The notes below the pieces were generated by a model. The model made no database searches. It was not told the origin of the DNA and saw nothing but the letters and a program-made list of their open reading frames with translations. Shown here piece by piece: positions 35,171 to 45,217 of a stretch of 64,000 bases of DNA. Numbering within the stretch: the stretch's first letter is position 1; every line of letters begins with the position of its first letter. This stretch comes from Rubrobacter marinus. GTDB lineage: Bacteria > Actinomycetota > Rubrobacteria > Rubrobacterales > Rubrobacteraceae. The stretch covers positions 3,224,001-3,288,000 of the forward strand of contig NZ_CP045121.1 in assembly GCF_011492965.1 (NCBI RefSeq). The letters are read 5' to 3'. The translations under genes were made by a program, and so were the position numbers.

Positions 35171-35692
35171 CTACTGGGAGTTCTTGGCGGCCTGGGCGTT
35201 GGCCTTGGCGGCCTGCCCGGCGGCCTGCGTGTTCTCCTGGGCGGCGCTGGTCCCGGCCTCGACGCTCTGCTGGGCGGCCTGCACGCCGCTCTGAACCATC
35301 TGGTTGGCGGCCTCGGTGTTCCTTTGGGCCATCTGACCGGCGGTCTGGATGTTGCCCTGAGCCACCTGCGCGGCCTGCTGGATCGTCTGCTGGTAGAACG
35401 ACATCGCGGAGTTCAGGAACTCGGAGTAAGCGTTGGCGGACTCCTGCGCGAGCGTCTGGAAGGCCTCCTGCTGCTTCTGGCCCTGCTCCTGCAGCGTCTG
35501 CGTCACCTGCTGGTTGCCCTGGGTCTGGCTCTGCAGCTGCTGGACGAACTGCTGGAAGAAGTTCTGCGTCAGCCGGAGGTTGCTCTCCTGCAACGTAACG
35601 GTCCTATCGGCGAGCGTCTGGAACGACTGCCTGGCGGCCTCCGTCCACTCCTGCGCCGCCTGGTTTACTACCTGCTGCTGTCGCTGATCCAT
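35171..35692 (-). CDS. phaP: Phasin-like PHA granule protein, Gln/Ala-rich
   Basis: A 173-residue, entirely helical, low-complexity protein rich in Gln and Ala, without Cys or Trp beyond one (EWTEAAR). The core ESNLRLTQNFFQQFVQQLQ and SEFLNSAMSFYQQTIQQAAQ aligns with the second phasin at 50.2 kb (ERNMELAKNFFDDVVDTL; LLNAPMEFYKAGAQRAA). The C-terminal third is a run of amphipathic repeats (NTEAANQMVQSGVQAAQQ and ENTQAAGQAAKANAQAAK). Such proteins coat PHA granules in the cytosol and control their number and size. It sits between the two phaEC loci. Its promoter has the same layout as that of phaQ (see 35779-35813). Confidence 0.8.
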   Translation of the reverse strand: MDQRQQQVVNQAAQEWTEAARQSFQTLADRTVTLQESNLRLTQNFFQQFVQQLQSQTQGNQQVTQTLQEQGQKQQEAFQTLAQESANAYSEFLNSAMSFYQQTIQQAAQVAQGNIQTAGQMAQRNTEAANQMVQSGVQAAQQSVEAGTSAAQENTQAAGQAAKANAQAAKNSQ

Positions 35693-35778
35693 GCCAGGTT
35701 TCCTTTCTCCCGCGATAACAATGCTCTCTACTGAACTTGGGTTTGTACCCGATGGTGCACATCACCAAACTCATCAAG

Positions 35779-35813
35779 TATGTGCATTCTACATATATAT
35801 ACTGAGCTGTCAA
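35779..35813 (-). promoter_or_regulatory. phaP1 promoter overlapped by a PhaQ-type palindrome
   Basis: On the minus strand: -35 TTGACA (35808-35813), 16-nt spacer, -10 TAGAAT (35786-35791). The -10 lies in the dyad TATATGTAGAATGCACATA (35779-35797), arms TATGTG/CATATA. The same -35, spacer length and -10 occur upstream of phaQ, where the dyad is perfect, so a shared repressor is likely. The leader before the phaP ATG is ~85 nt. Between here and 36109 there is no gene. Confidence 0.72.
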
Positions 35814-36109
35814 GACCCCGTTTGAGAGTAATAGTCGGGGCTCGCAACAGGTCGCGCGAGCCGCCGCTTGGCATCACCCGTGCCTCGTGCCCCCGGAGCA
35901 CGGGGCACGCGTGCCGGCGTATGCCGGGGTTTGTTGGGTACGTGGACGGGAGCGGTTAGGGGTACGAAAATGGGGCTCGGGTACGTAGGCGTGGGCCGTG
36001 GTGGCGGGGCTCGTCGTTCCTGCGGGGCGTGAGCGTTCGGGCTGGCGTCCTGCACGAAGGCGGGGCCGCGAAGGGGCCTGTGGCCCAGCGCGAGACGAGG
36101 AGGCGAGAG

Positions 36110-36806
36110 GTGGCTGACGAGTTCGAGGCTCGCGACAAGGGGGGGTCACGGTCGGGCGAGGGTGCGACCTACGCGGACCCTTACGGGCTCTACCGGCGCT
36201 GGTTCGAGGCCTGGGAGGGCGCCCGGGAAGGGGACGCGGGCGGCTTTATCGGGCCGACGAGATCGAGGAGATGTGGAGGCACTGGTTCCGGGGGACGGCG
36301 CGAGGTTTCCGGGGGGCTCGGGCGTCGGTCCTGAGGGGAGCCTGGGGCCGCTCTGGGACCAGATGGCGCAGAGCATGAGGGAGGAGACCGTCTCCCGCGG
36401 CGGGTTGCCCGAGGACCCCGTCGAGTTCTTTCTGCGGTGGTACGAGAAGTCGAGCGAGGAGTGGGCGAAGAAGGCCGACGAGCTCCTCGCGGAGGGCGAG
36501 ACCGTGAGATCCAACGCGCGCCTGCAGGAAGGCGTCGCCCGCTCGTATCGGGAGCTCAAGAGGGCCTCCGAGGAGAGCCTGAAGCAACTCCAGATCCCCA
36601 GCCGCGCCGACGTGGCGAGGGTGGCGAAGCTCGTCGTCGGCCTCGAGAACAAGCTCGACCGGCTGGAAGAGGCGTTCGGCGACTTCGTCTACGGCGGCGC
36701 CGAGCCCGCCACCGCCGAGTCGGTGCGCGGCCTGCAGGAGCGCATGGACGCGTTGGAGGCGAAGATGGACCGCATCCTCGCGGCGCTGGAGAAGGACGAG
36801 GGGTAG
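36110..36806 (+). pseudogene. phaE: Second PHA synthase subunit PhaE, two frame breaks
   Basis: GTG 36110 (GAGGAGG upstream) opens ADEFEARDKGG...YADPYGLYRRWFEAWEG, matching the DPYGLYRxW repeat of phaE1. The frame then breaks near 36257 (should read GPDEIEEMWRHWFRGTARGF) and again near 36317 (GGSGVGPEGSLGPLWDQMAQSM), each explained by one base missing in a C or G run. From there PhaE homology is continuous: EFFLRWYEKSSEEWAKKADELL, LQIPSRADVARVAKLVVGLENKLDRLEE and a C-terminal coiled coil (RGLQERMDALEAKMDRILAALE). It ends without the E3-binding-like domain of phaE1. The next gene, phaC2, begins 3 bp after its stop. Confidence 0.78.
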
Positions 36807-36809
36807 GCG

Positions 36810-37877
36810 ATGGACGCGGACGGCACGACGCCCCCGGAGGTAGCGGACAAGCTCGGCAAGTACGCCGTGGGAGCCAGGATCGTGCTGGGCGGGGCCCGGG
36901 CCGACACCGGCCAGACGCCGAAGACGACCGTCTGGACGAAGAACAAGGCCAGGCTCTACCGCTACGAACCGGAACAGCCGAAGGAGCACGCGGTCCCCAT
37001 CCTCATGGTCTACGCGCTCATCAACAAGCCGTACATCCTGGACCTCATGCCGGGCAACAGCCTGATCGAACACCTCCTCGCGGAGGGCTTCGACGTGTAC
37101 CTGCTCGACTGGGGCGTCCCCGGGGACGAGGACGAGGGCATGGCGTTCGAGGACTACGTCCTCGACTACATCCTACCGGCGACGAAGAGGGTCCTGTGGA
37201 CGTCCGGCGCCGAGGGGTACACCCTCTTCGGCTACTGCATGGGCGGGACCATGGCGGCGATCTACGCCTCGCTCTTCCCCGGCGAGCCGCTGAGGAACCT
37301 CGTCCTGCTCACCACCCCGACAGATTTCGGCCCGGAGGGTACGGGGCTTCTCGGGACATGGACGCGGGAGGAGTACCTGGACCCCGACCTCCTCGCCGAC
37401 GCCTTCGGGAACATCCCACACGAGATCGTCGATGCCGGCATGCAGATGCTAAGGCCCGTCCACAACTACGTCGGCACCCACGCCAGCATGTGGGAGCGCA
37501 TCGTCGAAGAGAAGCCGATGGAGACCTGGCTCGCCATGAACAAGTGGGTCAACGACGGGACCCCGTTCCCCGGCGCCGCCTTCCGGCAGTGGATCCGAGA
37601 CTTCTACCAGCAGAACAAGCTCGCGAGGGGCGAGTTGAAGCTGAGGGGACGGAAGGTGGACCTCGCCAACATAACCTGCCCGGTCCTGAACATCGCGGGG
37701 GAGAAGGACCACATCTGCACCCTCCCCCAAGCCAGGGCCACGACGGACCTCGTCTCCAGCGAGGACAAGGAGTTCCTCGTCCTGGACGCCGGCCACGTCG
37801 GCCTGATGACCGGCCGCGGCGCCAGACAAAGCCTCTGGCCCAAGGTCTCCGGCTGGCTCGCCGAGCGCTCCGCATAG
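36810..37877 (+). CDS. phaC: Second class III PHA synthase catalytic subunit PhaC
   Basis: A 355-residue class III PhaC, a close paralogue of phaC1 at 31.4 kb. It has GYCMGGTMAA (nucleophile Cys143), AGEKDHIC (Asp) and LDAGHVGLMTGRGA (His). Differences are concentrated in the N-terminal ~20 residues and in the lid region (TTPTDFGPEGTGLLGTWTREEYLDPD). It follows phaE2 by 3 bp, an operon. Having two diverged EC pairs suggests different substrate ranges or growth conditions; the sequence alone does not say which. It is convergent with the secreted Ig protein gene; the 117-bp gap shows no clear terminator. Confidence 0.94.
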   Translation: MDADGTTPPEVADKLGKYAVGARIVLGGARADTGQTPKTTVWTKNKARLYRYEPEQPKEHAVPILMVYALINKPYILDLMPGNSLIEHLLAEGFDVYLLDWGVPGDEDEGMAFEDYVLDYILPATKRVLWTSGAEGYTLFGYCMGGTMAAIYASLFPGEPLRNLVLLTTPTDFGPEGTGLLGTWTREEYLDPDLLADAFGNIPHEIVDAGMQMLRPVHNYVGTHASMWERIVEEKPMETWLAMNKWVNDGTPFPGAAFRQWIRDFYQQNKLARGELKLRGRKVDLANITCPVLNIAGEKDHICTLPQARATTDLVSSEDKEFLVLDAGHVGLMTGRGARQSLWPKVSGWLAERSA

Positions 37878-37994
37878 GGCCGGACGGAGGGCCGGCTCGC
37901 AACACGCCAGGCCCTTTCAGAACACCCGGCGGGCAGAACTACGCGACTACTCCGGTCGTAGCGCGGCGGCGAGAATGCCCGATGGCTCCGCCGG

Positions 37995-39620
37995 TTACCG
38001 CCTCACCGTGAAGGACCAGGTCGTGGTTCGGGCGAGCGGGTTGCCGGCCAGGTCCTCTACCCCGGTCGAGAGCGTCGCCGTGTAGGTGGCGCCGCGCCGC
38101 AGATTGCGCGAGGGGTCGAGGATCGCCCTCTTTCGTGCCGCGTCGTAGCGCACGGTGGCAGCGACCTTCGCCGTGGTACCCCTTCTGACCAGCGTGAGCG
38201 TGTTGCCGTTCGGGGTGGCCGGCCCCATGGCCTCGGAGAAGGTCGCCGTTACGTTGGCCCCGGCCGGGACCGCCCTCGCCCCTCGCGAGGGCGAGACGGC
38301 CGTAGCCGTGGGCCTCGCCGTGTCGATCTTCACCAGCAACGTCCCCGAAGCCGCGGATACGTTACCCGCCTCGTCCGTGGCCGTCGCGTGCAACGCATGA
38401 GGCGCGTCGGGGAGGGCGGCGGCGGTCACGGACCAGCTACCGGAGGCGCCCGCGCTCGCCGTGCCCAGGACGGTCGCGCCCTCGTAGAGCGTCACCCGGC
38501 TACCGGGCTCGGCGGTTCCGGAGATCTTGGGCGTAGGGTCGTTCGTGAGGTCGTCCGTGCGGGAGGCCCCGGAGTCGCTCTCGGCGGCGAGGTCGAGCGT
38601 CGCGGCCTCCGGTCGGGCGTTGTCTACCACCACGGCGACGGTCGCGGATTCGGCGGCCGTGCCCCACTTGTCGAACGCGCGCGCCGAGACCGTGGTCGGG
38701 CCGTCCTCGGAGGAGGCGGTATCCCAGGCCAGGGCGTAGGGGGCCTCGAGGTCCTGCCCCACCACCACGCCGTTCGCCACAAACTCCACGCGCTCGACCC
38801 CCGAGGAGTCGCGGGCCTCGGCCGAGAGCTCGACGGAGCCGTTCACGCGCTGCCCGGCTGAGGGAGCGCCCGTCAGGGAGACCTCGGGTGGCACGGGCAG
38901 GACCGTGAGGTCGAAGGAGACCTCGCTCGACAGCCCGCCCTGGTCGCGCGCCGCCACGACCACGGTACTGGTCCCGGGCGGCGCCTCTCCGGCACCCAGA
39001 CGCCAGTACCACTCATCGCGGTCGTAGGGGAAGCCGCGGTAGTAGCAGCGGGCGAACGGCACGTCGCACATCTCGCCGAGGCTCGGCGAGAACGCGATGG
39101 GCGTGTCGCGGGCGTCGCGGTCGAAGGCATCGTCGTAGGTGCCCCCGTTCCGGGCAGCCTGGTCCTCGCGCACGACGACCGACCCATTCTCCACGCCCAG
39201 CCTGGGCGGCAGCCGGTCGCAGCCCGTCGGGGCGGCGACGTCGGGCCACTCCTCGATCCGCGTGACGTCGAGCAGCGTCGGCCCGCCCTCGACCCGCCCG
39301 GCCTCGTAGCCGGGCACGATGCCTCCGGTGAGGGTGACCCTCTTGTCGACGTACGCGTCGAGGTCGAGCGCGGCGTCCGCTTCGAGCGCGTAAGGAGTAC
39401 CCGAGGCTTCGTCGACCAGGTAGTAGATGCCGTACATGTAGGTGGTGATCTCGGGCCAGATCATGGTGCCCGTCACCGTGGCCTCGTCGCCTACCCGCGT
39501 GCAGCCCGAATACGGCTCCTCCTGAGCCGCAGCGCCCCGCGCCGAGAGTAACATCAGCGCGAGCAGGGCCCCGAAGATCATCAGCGCCCTGTCGCGCCGC
39601 CCAGAGAGTACGTCCCCCAC
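37995..39620 (-). CDS. Secreted multi-domain Ig-like protein
   Basis: A 541-residue exported protein. Residues ~1-32 are a signal peptide (basic start, MIFGALLALMLLSARGAAAQ). A unique Cys-containing domain (CTRVGDEATVTGTMIWPEIT, later CDVPFARCYYRGFPYDRDEWYW) follows to ~residue 230. Then come an Ig-like domain (PEVSLTGAPSAGQRVNGSVE and TVSARAFDKWGTAAE), a bacterial Ig domain with the NDPTPKISGTAEPGSRVTLYEG opening (~335-425), and a C-terminal SbsA-type Ig-like domain (ATAVSPSRGARAVPAGANVTATFSEAM ... GNPLARTTTWSFTVRR). No cell-wall sorting signal or membrane anchor is visible. Probably an extracellular adhesion or binding protein; function unknown. Confidence 0.82.
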   Translation of the reverse strand: MGDVLSGRRDRALMIFGALLALMLLSARGAAAQEEPYSGCTRVGDEATVTGTMIWPEITTYMYGIYYLVDEASGTPYALEADAALDLDAYVDKRVTLTGGIVPGYEAGRVEGGPTLLDVTRIEEWPDVAAPTGCDRLPPRLGVENGSVVVREDQAARNGGTYDDAFDRDARDTPIAFSPSLGEMCDVPFARCYYRGFPYDRDEWYWRLGAGEAPPGTSTVVVAARDQGGLSSEVSFDLTVLPVPPEVSLTGAPSAGQRVNGSVELSAEARDSSGVERVEFVANGVVVGQDLEAPYALAWDTASSEDGPTTVSARAFDKWGTAAESATVAVVVDNARPEAATLDLAAESDSGASRTDDLTNDPTPKISGTAEPGSRVTLYEGATVLGTASAGASGSWSVTAAALPDAPHALHATATDEAGNVSAASGTLLVKIDTARPTATAVSPSRGARAVPAGANVTATFSEAMGPATPNGNTLTLVRRGTTAKVAATVRYDAARKRAILDPSRNLRRGATYTATLSTGVEDLAGNPLARTTTWSFTVRR

Positions 39621-39846
39621 TTCGCCCCCTTCGCGGTCCCTCGCACGCCCCGGTCGATTATGCCGCCGGCGGAGCCGTCACGCACCGGCGGAACGGCCAA
39701 ACTTTATGGCCGCTCCGAAACCCGGCCCGCGCGGTCTCCGTCGCCAGCGAGAACGGGCGTTCGGAGAGGCGCCGGCGCGACCGCCCGGACCGGGTGCGGC
39801 GAGGTTGCCGAGGAGCAGGGCGAGGAGCAGCACCGGTCCCGGAAGA

Positions 39847-41284
39847 TCAGGGACGCGCGGGAGGGGACAGCCCGATCTCGACGGCCAGGGAGGCCGCTTG
39901 CCTCCGGTTCTGGACGCCGAGCTTGGAGATTATGCGCTGGACGCAGAGCTTTACGGTGCCCAGGCTGTAGAGGAGGCTGCGCGAGATCTCCGGGTTGGTG
40001 CGTCCGGCCACGATGTGCCGCAGCACCTGCATCTCCCGTTGCGTCAGCCCGTCCGGCACGAGCTCCCGGAGCTTGCGCCCGGTGACGTCCTCGATGACGG
40101 AGACGAAGAAGCACGGGGCTCCGGAGCCGTCCCGTACGAGCGAGGCGCTGAGCTTGATCCAGACGCGCGAGCGGTCCTTGCGGACGTAGCGCTTCTCCAC
40201 GGAGTACTCGCTTATCTCGCCCGCGAGCATCCTCTCGACGTACCCGAGGTCGACGTCGAGGTCGGCGGGGTGGGTGATGTCCTGGAAGGTCTTCCGGAGG
40301 AGCTCCTCGCGCTCGTAACCGACGATCTCCGAGAGCTTGGCGTTCACCCTGAGCCACCCCCCGTCGGGCGAGACGTGCGCCATGCCCACGGCGGCCGAGT
40401 CGAAGGTGATCCGGAAGCGCTCCTCGCTCTCCCCGAGCACCCGCTCGCGCTCCTCCAGCTCCGCCACCAGCGCCTTCAGGCGCGCGGTGCGCTCCTCGAC
40501 GACCGCCTCGAGCCGCCGGTTGAGCTCCCGCGCCTCCGCCTCCGCCCGCACCCGTCTGGTGACGTCCTGGCTCACGAACACGATGCCGCCCACCGCCTGA
40601 TCGCCGGAGAGATTATTTATGTGTCCCTCCAGGTAGCGCCAGGAGCCGTCCTTGTGCCTCGCCCTGACGGGCACGGGCCGGCGCGCGCCGCCGCTCGCCG
40701 CCTCGGCGAGCTCGCGCAGGGCGTACCCGCGGTCCTCGGGGTGGATTATCGCCTCGGCTAGCCCAACCAGGTCGGACGCCATGCCCAGGAGTTCCTCGGG
40801 GGCGTAGCCGAGCACCCGCTCGATCGCCGGGTTGACGTAGCGGAGCCCCCGTCGGGCTCGGCCACCATCACGACGTCCGGAGAGCCCTCCACGAGCTCGC
40901 CGAACCACACCCTCCCCGCGCGAGCGCCGAGGTCCCGGGGCCGGCCGTATTCTGCGCCTCCCCGGAGCAGCCGGCGTACGCGGCCACGCCCGTCGCGCCG
41001 GTCACGGCGCCCTCCCCGTCCTCGATCGGCTCGTAGCGGCAGTCGAAGACCGCGTCCCCGACCTCGACCGCGCAGGAGAAGGCCTCCCCCGAGAGCGCCC
41101 GTCTCAGGTTCTCCGTAACCGCCGGTGCCCCGCGGTAGACGTCGAAGGCGGATCTCCCGACGAGCTCCCCCGATCCGAGACCGAGGAGGCCGAGCCCCGC
41201 GCCCTCCGAGAAGGTGAAGATGCCATCGGCGTCGACCGCGAACAGGACCAGCGACCCCCGACCCACGGCCGTTTGCGCGATCAC
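39847..41284 (-). pseudogene. Multi-PAS LuxR-type response regulator, two frame breaks
   Basis: Reading from ATG 41284: PAS 1 (LFAVDADGIFTFSEGAGLGLLGL, ending ATGVAAYAG), then frame breaks near 40915 and 40857 in C/G runs; restoring them gives VWFGELVEGSPDVVMVAEPDGGLRYVNPAIERVLGYAPEELLG, i.e. PAS 2. PAS 3 (FRITFDSAAVGMAHVSPDGGWLRVNAKLSEIVGY) follows a coiled coil, then a LuxR/GerE helix-turn-helix (DGLTQREMQVLRHIVAGRTNPEIS...TVKLCVQRIISKLGVQNRRQAASLAVE). It should bind DNA as a dimer in response to a PAS ligand or redox cue. The 226 bp after its start of the next gene (39621-39846) are empty. Joined length ~480 aa. Confidence 0.78.
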
Positions 41285-41732
41285 GCCGCGCCCGCCCGCC
41301 TCGGGAGACCGGGGTAGCCCTCGCGGAGATGGCGGCCGACCGGACCTTTCTCAGAGGCGCGCGGCCTGGCTTGCATCCCGTCGGGCTTCGGCAAGGATGG
41401 CCGCCGGCCTCGTGCAGGGATCAGGCATGGTACATGCGTGCGCCGGTTCGGTCCCGGTTCTCCGAGGTTTGATCCCATCGGCCCCTCCGCCACTTCGAGC
41501 CCTCATACGCTCGTGGGGAACACAGAATCCTGGTTCTCCCTCGCCCTCCACTCCAACCGCCGCTCAGTATATGAAGGGTATGCTTCCCGCGCAACAGGGG
41601 TTCGCCGGCGCAACGTTCCGCCCTCTCCGGCCTTCTGTGCCGTGCCGGAGCGCGGGGTCTCAAGGCCATCCTCGGGACCCTCCGCGGAGGCGCCTGGGGT
41701 CTGGTCGGCTGGACGTGCCTTCAGCAAACCGA
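41285..41732 (-). other. Intergenic region, no recognised gene
   Basis: About 450 bp between the PAS-LuxR start and the class I phaC terminator. Open frames here have no family resemblance or ribosome sites. Promoter sequence of the PAS-LuxR gene must be at the left end; no consensus is obvious. Confidence 0.5.
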
Positions 41733-41763
41733 GAGGGGCGCCCGCGTTGCGCGGGCGCCCCTC
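41733..41763 (-). terminator. Hairpin terminator after class I phaC
   Basis: A perfect 14-bp stem (GAGGGGCGCCCGCG and complement) with a TTG loop, 30 bp beyond the phaC stop on the minus strand. The T tract after it is weak. Confidence 0.65.
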
Positions 41764-41793
41764 CGGGCTTCGATTTGCATGGTGCTCCGGGGC

Positions 41794-43727
41794 TCAGGTC
41801 TCCCGGACGTAGGAGCCGGGGGCGTCCTCTATCGGGGGTACTTCTCGCTGCCGATGCCGGGGGATCCACCATCTCACCGGAGCGCTCGGAGAGCCACGCC
41901 GTCCAGTCCTCCCACCAGGAGCCCTCGTGCTGCTTGGCCCCTTCCCTCCACTGCTCGGCCGACTCCGAGGAGACCGACTCCTCGTTCACCCAGTAGGTGC
42001 CCTTGCCCTTGGAGGGCGGGTTGATCATGCCGGCGATGTGGCCGGAGTTGGCGAGGGCGTAGCGCACCTTCGCGTCCTTGGCGATCTTGTTTATCTGCCA
42101 GGCGGAGTACCACGGCACGATGTGGTCCTTCTCGGCGCCGACGGCGTAGATGTCGCCGGAGATCTTCGTGAGGTCTATCGGGCGGTCCTTGATCGTGACC
42201 TTGCCGGGCTTCACGAAGTTGTTCTCCAGGTAGGTGTTTCTGAGGTAGAAGCTGTGGGCGTCGCGGGCCATGCGCGTGCCGTCCGCGTTCCAGTAGAGCA
42301 GGTCGAAGGCCGGAGGCTTCTGGCCGAGAAGGTAGTTGTTCACGACGTTCGACCAGATCAGGTCGTTCGCCCGCAGCGAGTTGAACATGTTGGCCATCTT
42401 GCGGTTATCCAGGTAACCGCGCTCCTTCATCTGCTGCTCCATGAACTCGATCTGGGGCTCGTCGATAAAGACCGACGTGTCCCCGACGTCCGAGAAGTCC
42501 TGCATCGCGACCATGAAGGTCGAGGCGTGGAACGGGTTCTCGTCGCCGCCGGCGGCGAGCCAGGCGTGTGTCACGGAGAGCAGCGTCCCCCCGACGCAGT
42601 AGCCGACCGGGTTGACCTTCTCGCTCCCGGTGATGTCGCGGATGACGTCGACGACGGAGAGGGGCCCGAGGGTCATGTAGTCCTCGAACTGGAGGTCCTC
42701 CAGGGAGGCGTCCGGGTTCTTCCAGGAGGTCATGAAGACCTGGTAGCCCTGGTCCAGGAGGTACTTGACCATGCTGTTCTTCGGCTGGAGATCGAGGATG
42801 TAGTACTTGTTGATCCAGGGCGGGAAGAAGACTACGGGGTCTCGTGGACTTTCTCGGCAGTCGGCTCGTACTGAATAAGCTGGACGAGCTTGTTCTGGTA
42901 GACGACCTTGCCCGGCGTGATCGCCAGGTTCTCCCCCGGCTTGAAGGCGTTGGCGTCCGTCATGCTCAAACGGCCTTCGCGCAGGTCGTTCAACAGGTTG
43001 CGCGTGCCTTCGGCGAGGCTGGTGCCGCCGGTCTCTGCGATGCGCCTGAGGGCGGCGGGGTTGGTGAGCAGGAAGTTGGCCGGGGCCATCGCGTCGAGAA
43101 ACTGCCTGAGGTAGAACTTCAGGCGCTTCTGCTCCTCGTCGTCCTTGCCGTCCGTCGCCTCGGCCTCGTTCATAAGGTACTCGGAGGCGAGGAGGTACGA
43201 CTCCTTGAGGGTCTGGTAGTAGGGGTTCCCCTCCCACTCGGGGGCGGAGAAGCGCTTGTCCGCGCGCTTCTCCTGCTCCCCTTCTTCCCTGGGCGGCAGG
43301 CCCCACATGCGCGACGCGGTCTCCTGCCAGACCTCGAAGGTCGAGCGCCACACCTTCGCGTTAAACTCGGCGGCCGATTCTATGGCCCTGTTGGGATCGG
43401 ACATCTCGCGCAGCCACAGGGTCTGGAGCGCGCGCGTGATCTCCAGCCAGTTTATCGGCAGGACGTTCTGCATCGGGTTGGCGTCCCAGATCTTCTCCAT
43501 CACGGAGAGGAGGGGGTCGTTGGCGACCACGCCCTTGGGCAGGGAGTCGAAATCTCCGCCGGTCGGGACGCCCGGCTTCGTCAGCCACGGTATGCTCCCC
43601 CCGGGGGTCGCCGCACCCATGTTGCTCGCGAACCAGCGCGACCACATGTCGAAGGGCGCCATGGGCATCCCCTGCGGCGCGGTCCCGCCCGTCCCGGCGC
43701 CCCGCTTCCAGCCGTAGAATCGGTCAT
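41794..43727 (-). pseudogene. phaC: Class I-type PHA synthase PhaC, frame breaks
   Basis: When joined this is a ~640-residue PhaC of the long type that works without PhaE. The N-terminal domain (PMAPFDMWSRWFASNMGAATPGG; NPMQNVLPINWLEITRALQTLW) precedes the catalytic domain with PPWINKYYILDLQPKNSMVKYLLDQGY, GYCVGGTLLS (Cys), AEKDHIVPW (Asp) and ANSGHIAGMINPP (His). Breaks lie near 42840 (KVHETP then RDPVVFFPPW), near 41865 (before GIGSE...PIEDAPGSYVRET, stop 41794) and probably near 43700: the AAGGAGG site serves ATG 43727, whose frame (MTDSTAGSG) must switch to GTGGTAPQGMP. An alternative unshifted GTG start is at 43752. Sequence errors are likelier than decay. Confidence 0.82.
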
Positions 43728-43977
43728 CGACAGTACCTCCTTCTCCGGACACGCCCCTCCGCCCGGTCCTGTTGTGTCTCCGCGCACAGTCTACCCTGTC
43801 CTCCGCTCCGCCTCACAGCCCCGACGAACCGCCGATTGACCGCACCCATGCGAGATCATATGCTTGTGCGGGAGAGGGAGGCCCGGCCATCTCTGCCCGC
43901 GGCTCCCGGCACGTCCGACGAACGCAAGGGACCAGGATGACCATAACGCCCGAGGAGACCCGGCGGGGACGCGCCCC

Positions 43978-45207
43978 GTGGACTTCATCAACGTCGCGAG
44001 CCTCCTCTCGGAGGAGGAGAGGGAGGTCCAGGCCAGGGTCCGCGAGTTCGTGGACCGCGAGGTGGTCCCCATCGCCGCGGACTTCTGGGACCGGGCCGAG
44101 TTCCCCCGCCACCTCCTCCCCGCCCTCGGCGATCTCGGCGTGATGGGCGGCCCCTTCTCGCCCGAGTACGGCTGCGCGGGCTGGAACAACGTCGCCTACG
44201 GCCTCGCCATCGCCGAGATCGCGCGCGGCTCGGGCTCCGTCGCCACCTTCCTGCACGTCCAGAGCGGCCTCGCGATGGCGGCGATCCACGAGCTGGGGAG
44301 CGAGGAGCAGAAGCAGCGCTGGCTGCCGGCGATGGCGAGGTGCGAAGCCATCGGCTGCTTCGGCCTCACCGAGCCCGACGCCGGCTCCGACCCCGGCTCC
44401 ATGCAGACGACCGCGAGAAAGGTTCCGGGCGGCTACGTCCTGGACGGCGAGAAGAAGTGGATCGGCAACGCCTCCTTCGCGGACGTCGCCGTGATCTGGG
44501 CGAAGACCGAGGACGGCAAGGTCTCGGGCTTCCTCGTCGAGGGCGACAACCCCGGCTTCAGGGCCGACGTCCTGCCGCGCAAGGCCTCCCAGCGCTCCGT
44601 CTGGCAGACGCACATCACCATGGAGGACTGCCGCGTCCCCGAGGACGCCCACCTCCCCGGCGCGACGGGCCTCGGCTCGACCCTCGCGGTCCTCACCCAC
44701 TCGCGCTACGGCGTCGGCTGGGACGGCCTCGGGCAGGCGATGGACTGCTACGAGATCGCCCTCTCGTACGCGAAGGAGCGCGAGCAGTTCGGGGCGCCCA
44801 TAGCCTCCCACCAGCTCGTGCAGGCCAAGCTCGTGAAGATGGTCAACGAGGTCTCGCTCGGCCAGCTTCTCTCGATCCACATGGGCCGCGTAAAAGACGC
44901 GGGCAACCTCGACCCCGCCACGGTCTCCATGTTCAAGATGAACAACGTCTCCAAGGCGCGCGAGATCTCCGCCCTCGCCCGCGACGTCCTCGGCGGCAAC
45001 GGCGTCCTTCTGGACTACCGCGTGATGGAGCACATGGCGGACATCGAGGGCGTCTACTCCTACGAGGGCACGCACGACGTGAACACCCTGATCGTGGGCC
45101 AGGCGATCACCGGCCACCGCGCCTTCGCCCCGAAGCCGCAGGCCCCGGAGGCGCCGGAGCGGAACGGCCGGGCCGGGGAGCCCCGGGCCGAGGAGCAGGC
45201 GCGCTAG
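43978..45207 (+). CDS. Acyl-CoA dehydrogenase, glutaryl-CoA dehydrogenase-like
   Basis: A ~409-residue FAD-dependent dehydrogenase. FGLTEPDAGSDPGSMQTTA and GEKKWIGNASFADVAVIWAKT are FAD-binding signatures; the C-terminal YEGTHDVNTLIVGQAITG carries the catalytic Glu and is typical of glutaryl-CoA dehydrogenase, though SRYGVGWDGLGQAMDCYEIALSYAKEREQFG is shared with general members. It oxidises an acyl-CoA to the enoyl-CoA, passing electrons to ETF. The GTG at 43978 gives a normal start (DFINVASLLSEEERE). An ATG at 43937 with an AGGGACCAGG site opens MTITPEETRRG in another frame and would be the true start if one base was lost near 43965. Confidence 0.85.
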   Translation: MDFINVASLLSEEEREVQARVREFVDREVVPIAADFWDRAEFPRHLLPALGDLGVMGGPFSPEYGCAGWNNVAYGLAIAEIARGSGSVATFLHVQSGLAMAAIHELGSEEQKQRWLPAMARCEAIGCFGLTEPDAGSDPGSMQTTARKVPGGYVLDGEKKWIGNASFADVAVIWAKTEDGKVSGFLVEGDNPGFRADVLPRKASQRSVWQTHITMEDCRVPEDAHLPGATGLGSTLAVLTHSRYGVGWDGLGQAMDCYEIALSYAKEREQFGAPIASHQLVQAKLVKMVNEVSLGQLLSIHMGRVKDAGNLDPATVSMFKMNNVSKAREISALARDVLGGNGVLLDYRVMEHMADIEGVYSYEGTHDVNTLIVGQAITGHRAFAPKPQAPEAPERNGRAGEPRAEEQAR

Positions 45208-45217
45208 GGAGTAGGAC

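Noticed and set aside
34834-35598. A 254-codon plus-strand reading across the phasin region
   Set aside because: It is antisense to the phasin gene and its terminator, with composition typical of a shadow frame.
35171-35692. Treating the Gln/Ala repeats of the phasin as a DNA repeat element
   Set aside because: The DNA copies differ in codons; the periodicity is that of an amphipathic helix, not of a tandem DNA repeat.
41438-41812. A 124-codon plus-strand frame before the class I phaC terminator
   Set aside because: No ribosome site or family resemblance, and it crosses the terminator hairpin and the end of phaC.
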